Assembly (NCBI GenBank): GCA_022818135.1
Contig: JAFMSR010000017.1
Span: 12,538,561 to 12,602,560 of the forward strand
Direction of reading: 5' to 3'
DNA length: 64,000 nucleotides
From: Saxidomus purpurata
Lineage: Eukaryota; Mollusca; Bivalvia; Venerida; Veneridae
Every line of letters starts with the position of its first letter. The first letter of the stretch is position 1. Positions 1 to 12,410 of this stretch are shown here, one piece after another. Made by a program: the position numbers and the translations under genes. The notes beneath the pieces are model-generated. The model did not search any database and was not told the origin of the DNA. It saw only the letters and a program-made list of their open reading frames with translations.

Positions 1-1700
1 AGCTGAAACTATGTAAGGGTAGTTGTACCCTATAGGGTTATAGAGTAAAACATATAAGACCATAGGGTTTTCTGGAGGAACAATGTATTAAACGGGTCTG
101 TAGGCTTAAGGAACATTAAGCAAAGCAGTAGGGTTTTATATCATTTATTATTGTTTAATTCACGATAATTCTTTCAACATAAAATCATTTAGCAATCATT
201 GCTATTCAATCACAAGGCAAAGCAGCCTAAGGAAAATTCGTATATCTATAAAACATAAGTCTAGGCGATCGGACTATTGTTGAGATTTATAGACGCTAAC
301 ACACGAATATTTAGACCCTACAAGGAAACAGGCGCTCGGGATCGTTACACATGTAGCTTAATAGATTTTGATTTATAGACTTCACTAATTTTTAAAAATG
401 TATTGTGACTGTAAACTTCGTTTATTACGAACTCCTTGAGACTATTTAAATATGTTCGTTATATCCGGAGTTTGTTATATCCGTATACCCTTTTCATATG
501 AAATAAATAGAGATAAAAAATCGGACCTAGACACTGTGGAGTCATTATAATCATTTTCTAGGATTAAGCCCGTCCTATTTCGACCGACCTCTCACAGCGC
601 TTTAACTTAGTCTAGATAAAATTTCCAGAAAATGAGGCTTAACAATTATGGTAAAAATGTACATAAAATGGCCTACTACAAATTGTTGATATCCTACATA
701 ACATTTATTCGTCACAGTAGTAATTTGCACATTTACAGCTGGGTAAAAAAAAATCTCCGAATGTGTGTTTACGCTCTAGCACCTACAGTGCTATCCTAAT
801 CATATTTAAAAACGATGGGTATAATTATAAGATCCCGGAGATCAAAGTGATACTTACAAAGATATGACCCCTGAATTAACAAAAATTGCATTACTTTACC
901 ATGTTTAAACTGTAGCACCTTCACCTTTTCTCAAAAACTAATCAAACTAATACACAATTTGATTGACCAGACATTTACAGATTACAATGCAGTTCGAATA
1001 CAGGCATGATCCGATAAAAGTTATGCGATTTATAGTCCGTGATTTTACAAAACAATACAATATTTGGTAATCTGTAATTCAATATCTTTGTTATTGCCGT
1101 CTATGTTGTTTTTGAAATATGAATATGAATAAAAATTAAAACACAAATATTAAACAGATAATGTTGGGATAATATTAATGAAACCATGGTAAATTTAATT
1201 TAAAACCAATTTTGTATGTAACTGAGTATTTTCTGCAACTATACACTTTTCTGAGGTGTTCATTGTATCCTGAAAAATATTAAGTCTTTCCTGCTGTGAA
1301 AAACGCCGCCGATCTTAGCCAACATCTGGCTTATTAACAGACGCAAAACATTATTTCAAATTATGCTAAAAGGCAAATGGATCTAAAAAGGAAGTCAAAG
1401 AACAGAAACGTAGTTCGTCAATTAGAGGTTATTATAAATACGACAGCACAACTAAAAGGCTTCACCATCTCCCCATTGGCATAATGACGAGATCCAGGAA
1501 AACTCAGAATAACGCTTGATTAGATTGTTTAACTGGATAAACAGACACATCAGCTTTTGTTCAGGCAATGAATGAAAGATTAATTATACGAACGTGACAG
1601 ACTGACAGTTGAAACAGAATATATTGAGAAGGTAAGATGTAAAATGTACCTCGAAAGAAAGGTTAAAAGGACAGAAACTTGGTATTAACAACATCAAAAC
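1..1700. other. Intergenic or intronic DNA, no gene seen
   Basis: AT-rich sequence with no open frame of useful length and no recognisable exon. It contains a pogo-like MITE fragment near 409-530. Near 1523-1559 lies the left copy of a short direct repeat that reappears just beyond the 80-bp satellite. Confidence 0.5.
409..530 (+). mobile_element. Fragment of a pogo/Tigger-like MITE
   Basis: The segment reads GTAAACTTCGTTTATTACGA, then GTTCGTTATATCCGGAGTTT and GTTATATCCG. The same order occurs on the opposite strand in the complete copy at 15355-15538. The second half of the element is missing or too diverged to follow. Short TA-flanked elements with CAGTAAACTCC-type ends resemble the Tc1/mariner pogo group; that family assignment is inferred from the ends alone because no transposase is present. 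Confidence 0.5.
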
Positions 1701-2740
1701 ATTTATACGAGGGGTGATCGAGTATTAACCAGACCGTTTCTTTTACAATGACATACGGTGCAGTAGTATCTCAATTCGATGTTTATATGAGGGGTGATCG
1801 AGTATTAACCAGACCGTTTCTTTTACAATGACATACGGTGCAGTAGTATCTCAATTCGATATTTATACGAGGGGTGATCGAGTATTAACCAGACCGTTTC
1901 TTTTACAATGACATACGGTGCAGTAGTATCTCAATTCGATATTTATACGAGGGGTGATCGAGTATTAACCAGATCGTTTCTTTTACAATGACATACGGTG
2001 CAGTAGTATCTCAATTCGATATTTATACGAGGGGTGATCGAGTATTAACCAGACCGTTTCTTTTACAATGACATACGGTGCAGTAGTATCTCAATTCGAT
2101 ATTTATACGAGGGGTGATCGAGTATTAACCAGACCGTTTCTTTTTCAATGACATACGGTGCAGTAGTATCTCAATTCGATATTTATACGAGGGGTGATCG
2201 AGTATTAACCAGACCGTTTCTTTTACAATGACATACGGTGCAGTAGTATCTCAATTCGATATTTATACGAGGGGTGATCGAGTATTAACCAGACCGTTTC
2301 TTTTACAATGACATACGGTGCAGTAGTATCTCAATTCGATATTTATACGAGGGGTGATCGAGTATTAACCAGACCGTTTCTTTTACAATGACATACGGTG
2401 CAGTAGTATCTCAATTCGATATTTATACGAGGGGTGATCGAGTATCAACCAGACCGTTTCTTTTACAATGACATACGGTGCAGTAGTATCTCAATTCGAT
2501 ATTTATACGAGGGATGATCGAGTATTAACCAGACCGTTTCTTTTACAATGACATACGGTGCAGTAGTATCTCAATTCGATATTTATACGAGGGGTGATCG
2601 AGTATCAACCAGACCGTTTCTTTTACAATGGCATACGGTGCAGTAGTATCTCAATTCGATATTTATACGAGGGGTGATCGAGTATCAACCAGACCGTTTC
2701 TTTTACAATGGCATACGGTGCAGTAGTATCTCAATTCGAT
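1701..2740. repeat. 80-bp satellite, 13 head-to-tail units
   Basis: Exactly 1040 bases form thirteen units of 80. Each starts near ATTTATACGAGGGGTGATCG and ends in CAGTAGTATCTCAATTCGAT. Units differ by only a few substitutions, such as GTTTATATGA at 1781, agaTcg at about 1973, and gCATACGG in the last two units. Such uniformity suggests recent amplification or ongoing homogenisation. TACGAGGGGTGATC resembles the TA-flanked CGAGGG ends of some mariner elements, so the unit may derive from a transposon end; this is weak inference. No frame is coding. Confidence 0.95.
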
Positions 2741-4172
2741 GTTCAATCTTTATTTGACCATCACGATGGATTGTTTAACTGGATAAATAGACACATAACT
2801 TTTATCGGATCATGGAATTATTAAAATTAACAAGCGAATATATTTTTATCTTTTGACTTGTGCATTTGAAAAAGGTTTGATTCCAAGCAAATAATCTCCG
2901 ACGGTCGGCTAGTTAGTCATCTGCTAGTAAAAGAATGTTCCCAATCGTATGCTTGACATTAAAGACTTTGGGAGAAATTTGCGCTCAGGAAGGTGCCTAA
3001 ATAGTCAGAAATAAACTTTTTTTCACATAACTACTTGCAGCTATACGTTACTACATTTACATGTTGCCCTCTCTCAGTCACGGTGACCGAATATTGTATT
3101 ATTTATATATTTATCTGCCTCATATTTTTGTATGTTTATAATGTACAAACTGTGTGCTTATATCAACATAAACTTGGAAACTTGGAAACATTTCCATATT
3201 ATGCATATACACGATGTTGCAAACCAATGCCAAGTAATTCAATTATGAGATGTTAAGAGGTGTGATCTTATTAATAAGCCGTCATTGAACATCGTGTAAT
3301 GAGATTATTTTAATTTCCCGAGTGTTCTGTAACTTAGAATTTTCAATTAAGCAATTATCTCCGACAGATTTTATCAAACAAAATAACTCCCAGTTAGCAA
3401 TTTTATCCTTGGGAACACGTTTTTTTTTCTTAAGTGGTTTCGATTATTTTTATTTGCAAATACGAAAATGTGATATGCAACTGTCTAACTACCTTTAAAT
3501 TAAGGTCAAATGTGGAAAAAAGAACAATACTAAAAGAAACATTCACTTGGGAAATATATAAGATATAATATTTTGAAATGCTAACACGATAAGCTGATTT
3601 TGTAATACTAATATCATAACAAAATTTGTGCTGCTCATTTTTGCAATCGTATCTGTTCTGCTTATCAATTAATAACTGATAATTGTGAACGATGCCCTTG
3701 AGTCGATTTTAGCATTTCTGTGCATGTGGAATGAAAAGTGGAGGACATGAAACAATGAATTTAAAATGTATACAAAAGCTTAAAACATTGCAACACAGAG
3801 AAAAACATGGTCCAACTTCGAGTAGATTCAAGATTTTTCAAGATTTAATTACTCATAGCTTAAACATTTTATATGTCCATAGCTACTTAACATAACGGTG
3901 TGGTTACAATACCACATATACACATACATATTTTAAGTACCATACATACATGGCTATCATACACTATCTTGAAAAAACATGTAAACCATAGTGGTAAAGT
4001 ATGGCATGAGCCAGGAGAGTTATCCAGCGGATATAATTTTACCATACAGGAGTCAGAAATGTATGTTTGTATACACAATCAATAATTTCATCCTCATGAA
4101 TAATTTATAAAATTAACTTCATCCTATCCTGCAATATAACAGTTTTCAATCTATTACAATTACGACTGCTAA
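2741..4172. other. No gene seen between two satellites
   Basis: AT-rich sequence. It begins with the right copy (2769-2803) of the short repeat also found at 1523-1559. A 73-codon frame at 3035-3256 does not start with a clear ATG context and resembles no known protein, so it is not called. Confidence 0.4.
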
Positions 4173-5005
4173 AAATATACGTCTGTACACTTTTATATGC
4201 CGATGATATTGAGCTTAGTGCTATATACGTCTGTTCACTTTTACATGCCAATGATATTGTGCTTAGTGCTATATACGTCTGTTCACTTTTACATGCCAAT
4301 GATATTGAGCTTAGTGCTTTATACGTCTGTTCACTTTTACATGCCAATGATATTGAGCTTAGTGCTATATACGTCTGTTCACTTTTACATGCCGATGATA
4401 TTGAGCTTAGTGCTATATACGTCTGTATACTTTTACATGCCAATGATATTGTGCTTAGTGCTATATACGTCTGTTCACTTTTACATGCCAATGATATTGT
4501 GCTTAGTGCTATATACGTCTGTTCACTTTTACATGCCGATGATATTGTGCTTAGTGCTATAAACGTCTGTTCACTTTTACAAGCCGATGATATTGTGCTT
4601 AGTGCTATAAACGTCTGTTCACTTTTACATGCCGATGATATTGTGCTTAGTGCTATAAACGTCTGTTCACTTTTACATGCCGATGATATTGTGCTTAGTG
4701 CTATAAACGTCTGTTCACTTTTACATGCCGATGATATTGTGCTTAGTGCTATAAACGTCTGTTCACTTTTACATGCCGATGATATTGTGCTTAGTGCTAT
4801 AAACGTCTGTTCACTTTTACAAGCCGATGATATTGTGCTTAGTGCTATATACGTCTGTTCACTTTTACATGCCGATAATATATTGCTAAGTGCTATAAAC
4901 GTCTGTACACTTTTATATGTCGATTATATTGAGCTTACTGCTTTAATCGTCTGTACACTTTTACATGCCGATGATATATCGCTAAGTGCTATATACGTCT
5001 GTACA
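4173..5005. repeat. 48-bp satellite, about 17 units
   Basis: The unit is about CTATATACGTCTGTTCACTT, then TTACATGCCGATGATATTGT, then GCTTAGTG. The period of 48 is confirmed by GCTTAGTG at 4213, 4261 and 4309. Because 48 is a multiple of three and the unit lacks stops, several frames stay open on both strands, giving long but repetitive open frames. Central units are nearly identical and the outer ones are more diverged. One plus-strand frame reads L-L-H/Y-A-D-D-I-x-L per unit, which resembles the reverse-transcriptase catalytic motif. A functional protein is not supported. Confidence 0.93.
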
Positions 5006-5520
5006 CGTGCATCCTTTAACTTAACATTTAACATCTTTATTAAACTTCTTTCTTCTATATATAACTTTCTAAAACGTATCTTACACAACACAAATAAAGT
5101 TAATCTGCCAAGTTTGCCGTTTACTATGTTGCCGAACACATAATAATCGCTCTCAGATTTTAGTAAAAAAAAAAAGATCTTTAAACTGTAGGTAAATAAC
5201 GTATTTTAGAACATATAGTCATATATAAAGGTTCCAGTATAGATTCCTGTCACGTATATCTTTAAATTTCAAATAATACGCTACCAAATTCAAAAGCGTC
5301 ACGTTTTGGAAATTCCAATATAAACATATAGTGTAGCGGTGCCGTGTAACAGGCATTTTAAATCGATTTCTCCAAATTCCTACCTAGATGTTTGCTTATA
5401 TTTTGATTCTAGCCTTTAATTTTATATTTATGTTTAAGTATGTCAATTTTTAGAAAAAAACATTTTTTTTTCAACGGTAACTGAGAGCGAGCAGCTAAAC
5501 TATTTTGTATTCGCTGAATA

Positions 5521-6049
5521 GGAGAGATCGCCGTGACGTCACACGATCATTTTGATAAGATTGCTGGTGGGCAATAACAGTTCTGTTTACAATGCTTGTG
5601 AATCGGAAAGGAAGTTTTGAATTTTCATAACTTTTTTGCTATCTGAAGGATTTTTAAAATTGAAAAAGTTATGAAATGCTCTTGATACTCATATTTTCAC
5701 ATTAAAATATCTCTTTTGAAAAAAATACCGTTTTTAATGACACTTGATTTTTCAAAACGGCTTGTTGTAGCTATAACCATTTACGAAAACAGTGTAAGTT
5801 ACGCGCTTGCGAATTTTTCATTTTGAATCTTAACAAATATTGAAAATTATGAATAAAAGTATATTTTATTAGCTTTCCATTGATATAAAACATTTAAAAA
5901 TATTTTTTGTTTTAAAAAAGTTACGGCCGTTAAAAAATACCCCTGTCATTACAAAAACACGGACTACCGACCGCTGCCCACCGCATTGATCTCTTATCAG
6001 AAGAAAATATTGCATAATACAGGGTTTTGTTTGCAAACACGATCTCTCC
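5521..6049. mobile_element. Candidate short element with 10-bp inverted ends
   Basis: GGAGAGATCG at 5521-5530 is repeated inverted as CGATCTCTCC at 6040-6049. The 529-bp interior is non-coding, with AAAA/TTTT-rich stretches and several AAAGTTAYGR-like motifs. No convincing target-site duplication flanks it, so it could be chance or a degraded MITE. Confidence 0.3.
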
Positions 6050-6379
6050 TTTCGGGTGAGTTATGAAATCCCAAAATCTCAGAACCGTACGTTTGGATAG
6101 GCACTATCATACTATAAAAAATATTACATCTCTTCTGATATAACTAGAGGCAATGAGCCAAATAATGAATTCAATCTATACAGAGCGTTAAAGGCTTGAG
6201 CATAGCAATATTTTCTGCTTGGTAGAAACCATCATTTGTAGAAACTATAAGATACCAATAACTGATATATCAACGATTATAAGTATTTAAAATCATATCT
6301 AAATCTCCATCTTACTGTCTGTATCATTTAATTTGCAAATCATAATAATTGCTTTATCACTATTAACTTGGTCTTTACA

Positions 6380-6722
6380 TGACATTATTCGATCAATGAA
6401 CATTTCCTTTCTGACATTATTCGGTCCGTGCAAGATTTCCTTTCTGACGTTATTTGGTCCGTGAATATTGCCTACCTGATATTATTTTTTTCCGTGCACA
6501 TTTCCTACCTGACATTCTTCGGTCCGTGAACTTTTTCTACCTGACATTATTCGGTCCGTGCATCATTCCAAAGTGACATTGTCAATCAGTGAATATTTCT
6601 TACATGTACCTGACATTAATCGGTCCGTGCACATTTCCAACTTGTCATTCTTCGGTCTGTGAACATTTCCTACCTGACATTATTCGTTCCGTTAACATTT
6701 CCTATCAGACACTATTCGGTCC
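6380..6722. repeat. Degenerate 32-33-bp minisatellite, about 10 units
   Basis: Units of the form CTGACATTATTCGGTCCGTG followed by ACATTTCCTAC recur with many substitutions and small indels, for example near 6411, 6442, 6538, 6610 and 6675. The divergence suggests an old array. Confidence 0.85.
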
Positions 6723-6965
6723 TTTTGTTCTATCTTTGTTTCTATCTTTTTGATCATTTGTCTATGTCATTACACAGTTTATTAGTATGCATAGGACGAT
6801 CGTTTTATTCATATTGTGTTGTTAATAAGTTGTTTTGAATCTGTTTTAAAGAATTATCTAAGAAGGCCTCATTGTTAATAAGATTTACCACCAATTACGG
6901 TATTTATACTTAATATATTAATGTGTTTTCTTAATGCACCACCTTATAAAAATAGATTATCTAAA

Positions 6966-6979
6966 TCATTATCATTATC

Positions 6980-7033
<54 letters not shown>

Positions 7034-7036
7034 CAT
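6966..7036. repeat. (ATT)n microsatellite
   Basis: A few ATTATC units are followed by more than 15 ATT repeats. The poly-isoleucine open frames here are a by-product of the repeat. Confidence 0.97.
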
Positions 7037-7058
7037 TAGCCTCGCACTTGTATATGAA

Positions 7059-7253
7059 ACAAAAAAGTGTATATTATTTTGTGGGAACCATGTAAAACTT
7101 GTCATACAACACATAGAAAAATACCATTTGAGGCAAGAAAGATGTTTGCCTACCGGCGTTAGGTCGGCCACCGTGAGCCGTGTTTATTACGGAAAAGCCA
7201 GACAGTTGCTTAGTAAGCAGTGTCATCAGAAATATATGTATACCATCATTTGA
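7059..7253 (+). pseudogene. Possible zinc-finger-like coding fragment
   Basis: The frame that runs out of the ATT microsatellite continues for about 60 codons to a stop at 7251-7253. It reads KCILFCGNHVKLVIQHIEKYH, spaced Cys-x3-Cys-x9-His-x4-His. Gly, Val and hydrophobic positions match the short C-x2-C-G-x2-V-x2-L-x2-H-L-x3-H finger common in animal proteins of unknown function. No start codon belongs to it and the Cys spacing is off by one. It may be a relic, an exon of an unseen gene, or chance. Confidence is low. Confidence 0.15.
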
Positions 7254-8253
7254 GACTAGCCCATAATTTCGGTAAGGCATCAATTCAATAAGGCTCTATT
7301 GGAAAATCCCAATTTTTGAATACATCTTATCCAATATCATGCCCACATCCATATTGTAACGACCATTTTTTCAACGCTCCGCACATTCTGCTGTCAGAAC
7401 TACTTTGACTGGCGCATAAATACAATGACAGAGTATGGAAACGTGCACATTAGTTGATGTTTCTACGTAAACGAAAAAAAGTCTTATTTAATTTTATTTC
7501 AAAAGGGGATTTTTTGTTTATTGGACAATAAGGAAAGTTAAGCTTATCACACAAATTAAACAAGTTTTTTTTGAAGAGATATAAACGCATCTTCCTGTAT
7601 TCAAGGTAAGTCCTTTATTAATTATTCGGCATCTGAATGCACTTTTTAATTCATCTAAGATCCTTTTAAACTACATATTACAAACCCTTATTATTCGTGC
7701 CTTGTGAATTTATGCATATGTTACCTTATGTCGTTCTTTTGTATCAATGTTAGTTCTTGCCAGAAAGCCTTTCTTAGTCTTTTTGCACTAGGTTCTATTT
7801 ACAATACATGCGATTAGAAAGTATAGTAAGGATTTATTTCTCTCAGTCAATTTAACTGATAAGAATTTTTTCCCAGTTTGGCAAGTGCTATGAATAATTT
7901 TAACATCTAAAATGATGGCGGAATTTTAAACATTAATGATTGCTTTGAAAACATAACAGAAACAGTTAGTATTAACTTTATTTCTCCCATTAGCAAATGA
8001 AAATGAAAGCGTCAGAAATAGGCAGTTTGAAATGCATTGGCCATGATAGCCAAAACTGTCTTTAATGTTCACCCGTATACAGATTCATATATTTTCGTTT
8101 TATGTTGATAATATTCATTTCAAACTGAGTATAATTTAGTGCTTAATGTCCTTGTCAATATTAAATTACATTGGTCACATTGAAGGATAGAAAATTAACA
8201 ACGAATACTCATACGGCAAAACATCTTAACAATAAATTGGATAAAATGAAATA
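7254..8253. other. No gene or repeat seen
   Basis: AT-rich sequence without a supported exon or clear internal repeat. Confidence 0.4.
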
Positions 8254-8492
8254 CTCCTCAGGGAAATTAACTGATATCTGTTAAGAACAACTTTTTAGTT
8301 TAAATTTTAGGCAATACTACCTTTTTTTCAAGAAATGTGTCTGCTCTTTTACAATTAACACGTTGACCATCTTTATGACAAGCTTAGAAATGAAAAGCTT
8401 TGTTTCGTTATCTCATTTCTAAGCTTGTCATAAAGTCAACATAAGAATTGTAAAAATGCTGATGATTTAAATTTAAGAGTTGTTTTAAACAA
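8254..8492. mobile_element. Foldback element family A, copy 1
   Basis: The centre is a hairpin: CTTTATGACAAGCTTAGAAA and TCATTTCTAAGCTTGTCATA pair around a short loop near 8370-8434. Outer parts also pair (GTTGACC with GTCAAC, TTTTACAATT with AATTGTAAAA). The flanks CTCCTCAGGGA, GGCAATACTACC, TTCAAGAAATGTGTCTGC and AAGAGTTGTTTTAAA match the copies at about 21365-21590 and 58143-58342. The centre differs from the other two copies. Non-autonomous, with no coding capacity. Confidence 0.7.
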
Positions 8493-9462
8493 ACGATCCT
8501 CAGACAGAAGAAAGGATTGTTTTTCTAAATTGTGTGAAGGACCTCATAGTTGCTTCCCAAACTACTGCTTTCATTTATAAGCCAAATGGACATTGTAAAG
8601 GGTTATATATTTACCCTTTTAAAATGACATGAAACACAATTTCATGCAATTGTAAGTGGTCATAAATGCCTGAGGTGTATTTCAATGCATTTCAAGTCAT
8701 ATTATTCTTCAAACAGACCATCATATTCTTAAGAACGAATTTGAACATTGATTTATTTTCATAGAAAAATTAAAATTACGGAAGTTGCAAAATGTAATTA
8801 TCATATTGTATAGTAAAGTTATTTACTTAATTGACATCATATGTTTTCAAAGCACTTTCTGTGTTATGAACCACATACTTGACCATAAAACAACGTGTCC
8901 ATTTCGACCATATTAACAGTGGTTAACATAGACGTCTAATTATAACGTCGAAACAGCACTTTACTTTATCTAATTTTCAAATGACATCAGTGCTAAGTGT
9001 AACGTTTCAGACTTCTGCTGTTTTATGCTGGAACAATATGTTAAAGATGATACTTAAATATATTATGCCTTTTTCGTCTGCGAATGTACAATTTATGTAA
9101 ATGTCTAGAGTTGTATGCTGCTCATCATGAAACAACTTTGCAAATAACACATGTAATTATAATTCCCTGCTATCATATTTGGCAAAAGTGTGCTTGTTTT
9201 AAAATTATAAAAGCTTAATATTTCAGGATATATGCTGTTCTAAAATTACGGGAACATTTGAGACTTCCTACTTTTGTGAAGCTAATTCTGACATGTTATC
9301 TGTTGGCAAGAGAGTACCTTGCTACTGTTTTACTGAACACTGTGTACTGTTGATACGAAAAATGTATATTACCAGACGTGTTCAGAGCACATTTATTTAG
9401 AATATATACTCAGGTTTATGTTTATTTGAGATAAAAAGAAGTGTTCTGGTTTCCACATGTAC
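8493..9462. other. No gene seen
   Basis: AT-rich single-copy-looking sequence with no supported feature. Confidence 0.4.
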
Positions 9463-9770
9463 AGATTCATTCCTCCCAAAAAAGTCAATAAATATCGTTT
9501 CAATAAGGTCAGCACAGATTTATCCCCCCTCCAAAAAAATCAATAAACACCGCTTCAAGAAGGTCATCACAGATTCTATCCCCGAAAACAAGTCAATAAA
9601 CACCGTTTCAATAAAGTCAGCACAGAATCATTTCCCCCAAAAAGTCAATAAACATCGTTTCCATAAAGTCAGTGCAGAGTCACCCCTCCCCCCTAAAAAA
9701 AAATAAAAAAATAAAAAAAATAAAAAAATTATAATAATAAGTAATTAAACATCTTTTCAATAAGGTCACT
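9463..9770. repeat. Minisatellite of roughly 55-60 bp, about 5 units
   Basis: AAGTCAATAAACACCGTTTC followed by AATAAGGTCAGCACAGAT and a C-rich spacer recurs near 9482, 9537, 9590 and 9645, with a final partial unit at about 9745. The last spacer has expanded into an A-rich (TAAAAAAA) tract at 9695-9740. Unit length varies because the C and A runs differ. Confidence 0.85.
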
Positions 9771-12151
9771 TTTTACTTTGCCTGTATATAAATTGTAATC
9801 TTGAAAGTCTTGTATTACCTATATGGAAGCAAAACGGGAAAAATAACTGTATCATTTGATTATACAATGTATGTCTGAATTATAAGTTTGCACACGGAAA
9901 GGATCGTTAAAATATAGATGTAATTTGAAATATACTGAAGACAGTAACTTCTAAAGAAGAGAAATCTGCACTTGACAATTTACATTGTTTATGGTAAAGA
10001 TAGACCTGAAAATGATGTGCGCGAAATGTTCAGTACGCGCTTAGCTAAATTAATACATATCCAATACAATTCAACTGCATTTTATTATGATAACATGCTT
10101 CATGTTTCCAAATGTCCCGATTGAATGCATCAAAGTAGTTCCAGAATGAGGTAATGTGTGTGTAATCGTGAAATTCTTCATACACTAGAATGGAAAAACA
10201 ATAATGAAAACAGTGCCTCTATTCTTACTTTGTTTTGCAAGTTAGTATTACATTTTTGAATGCATGTTTCATGTACATAATGGAAATACGGATGCTTATA
10301 TACAGAATATAAAACGATAAAAACTAAAGAATACATAAGAGACTGGCTTCATGGCTCTCATGAGAAATCAAACGTGTTTGTGCCATTTTATAATAAATTT
10401 TATCTCCATTTTAAAATCAATGTTTTAGCCCGTTTTTTCCTTTAACAATTGTTTGTGTGGTTTGTGCTGTATGTGACTATGTGTATAAATCTATCTTTAT
10501 GTATAAAAAACGTAAATTTCAAACAAATTCCCATGGGGATTCCTGAGGTTATTTGGTTGCTTTGTTGCTACATTGCAGGCTCGGCTGAATTTCAAAATCA
10601 TAAACTGACTTGTTTATTGATAGATAGTTTTATTAGCTGACTAACTGCTTTATTGATTCAATCGATCGATTGCGACTTTGCTTACTGATAAATCGATTAA
10701 TTGATTACTTGAGCGATCGCTTGATCTGATAACCTCGATCAATTGGGTTAAAATCATGGAAAGCTTCTTCAAAAAATTATAATTTCGTGGACAGAAGACT
10801 GTGCAAAAATGCACTTAATATACAATGTATACATATATGTATGTATATTGGGGGAAAATGTCCGTGTTTCTAAAATAATTCACACATTTAATCCACAAAA
10901 ACGACAGTAAGCATGCATTGTTGCAAAGGGAGAAGATTAATTGACATATGTCCAAACTAAAGAAATGTCATACTGAAAATCGTGGTATACCAGTGTTCAA
11001 TATGGAGAAAGAGTGTCATTCATTGTATCAGTAACGGAACAAAAAATTTCAAATAATATAAATGAAATACAGATATTCGTTATTTTTGAAATTCAAAATT
11101 TTATCCGATGCAGACATGGCATGTTCATATAGCTCTGTTGCCCATGAAGTTATTGATTTTACAAATGTATCTCTTTATATACATGTATGTCTGCATCAAG
11201 TTTTTAACCTTAGCACGCACCAAACTGGACATTGTTCGGCTGTATTAAACCTAACTTCGTACTCTGTGTGTTAACAAAATTAATAGGAAAGAATTGTTTC
11301 GGTCTTCTAGCGCGCAGACTTTGCAATGACAGTTCGCAGCTTTCACATTCCCTTCTGCCATGTCAAGAAATCTAGGAAATAGCCATAGACAATTTTTAAG
11401 TCTTTTTTATAAGTCTCTAGTTAATGCACCGCATTAATAATCATGTTTGTTCCATTTCTGTCTATTTTGTTCACATAACAAGTCTCTTAGTGATAATCCG
11501 ATTTAGATACCGTTGTTCGTCTGTGTCATTTAGACAAATAATGTCAAAGCAATATCAAGTTAACAGTGTTTGAATGTTGTTAAGGATTTCGTTAGACATT
11601 ATTTGTACGGTTTGTACGGTTTGCGTTTTCCACCAAGAAATTGACTGGTTTTATCAAAGAATATTTGAACCAAATGTTAACCTGTCTTTTGAGAAAGTTT
11701 CAACGCTATTTATCGTATTACTAATTTTTTCAAATCAAGTGAATGCTAATGTGACAAAATCATACAAACGTACAGTCTCTTGAAGCGTTCACTTGTCAGT
11801 TCATTGGTTGGTTTGGGGATTGATTGATACAATGTAGCTTGATTGATTTACAAAATGATTGATTAATTTATTGATGAGTAGTGTAAAAATGACTTGACTT
11901 ACTGACTGATTGACTGATCGATCGACTGATCGTCCGATTTATTGATTGTTGACTTTCATAGCATTTGGGCTTTATTTCTTTTTAAAATCTTTACAGAATA
12001 TTTCTCTCTCTATATATATATACCCTTGCTATGCCAACCGCCGTATGCTGATTCTTAATGAACAGATGTTCCTTAAAGTAGTGAATGTGTCCTGTTTCCT
12101 AATGCATATGTCCGACTCGGCAAAAGGTCAATAAATATTGTTTCGCAGATG
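9771..12151. other. No gene; cryptic GATT-rich tracts
   Basis: No exon is supported; open frames here do not exceed about 70 codons. Degenerate GATT/GATC-rich tracts lie at about 10600-10745 (with AATCGATCGATTG) and 11805-11950 (with GACTGATCGATCGACTGATC). Both resemble the perfect GATT array at 13828 and may be decayed relatives of it. Confidence 0.4.
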
Positions 12152-12183
12152 CAGGGTCCGTATATTACAATATACGGACCCTG
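12152..12183. repeat. Perfect 15-bp palindrome with 2-bp centre
   Basis: CAGGGTCCGTATATT is followed after AC by its exact reverse complement AATATACGGACCCTG. It would form a strong hairpin. No T-run or gene context marks it as a terminator. It may be the remains of a foldback element. Confidence 0.9.
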
Positions 12184-12410
12184 GTAGATGTAACATTTTA
12201 ACTTGAACGTATTTCCAAATTTAAAAAATACAGTAATTTTAGGTCATAATGAAAATCTATAAAAACCGATAGCGCGAAAATAGAGGAAAAACATTATGCC
12301 ATTAATCTTACTTTGTTTTGCTTGAATGTCAGTAATGCATTAAAATTTTCTGTACACAAACGTGTTCATTTACATATCATTGAAATGTAATACAGTCTGA
12401 ACTCTACATA

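Noticed and set aside
1701..2740. CRISPR-like array
   Set aside because: Units are contiguous with no unique spacers, and the DNA is of animal type. It is a satellite.
4259..5143. 294-codon open frame and shorter frames on both strands over the 48-bp satellite
   Set aside because: Their length comes from a stop-free 48-bp unit repeated about 17 times. Several frames on both strands are open at once, which is not how a gene looks.
6921..7253. 110-codon frame with a poly-Ile stretch taken as one protein
   Set aside because: The first half is the ATT microsatellite. Only the last 60 codons are worth a low-confidence note.
12152..12183. Intrinsic transcription terminator
   Set aside because: The hairpin is perfect but has no T-run and the genome is eukaryotic.
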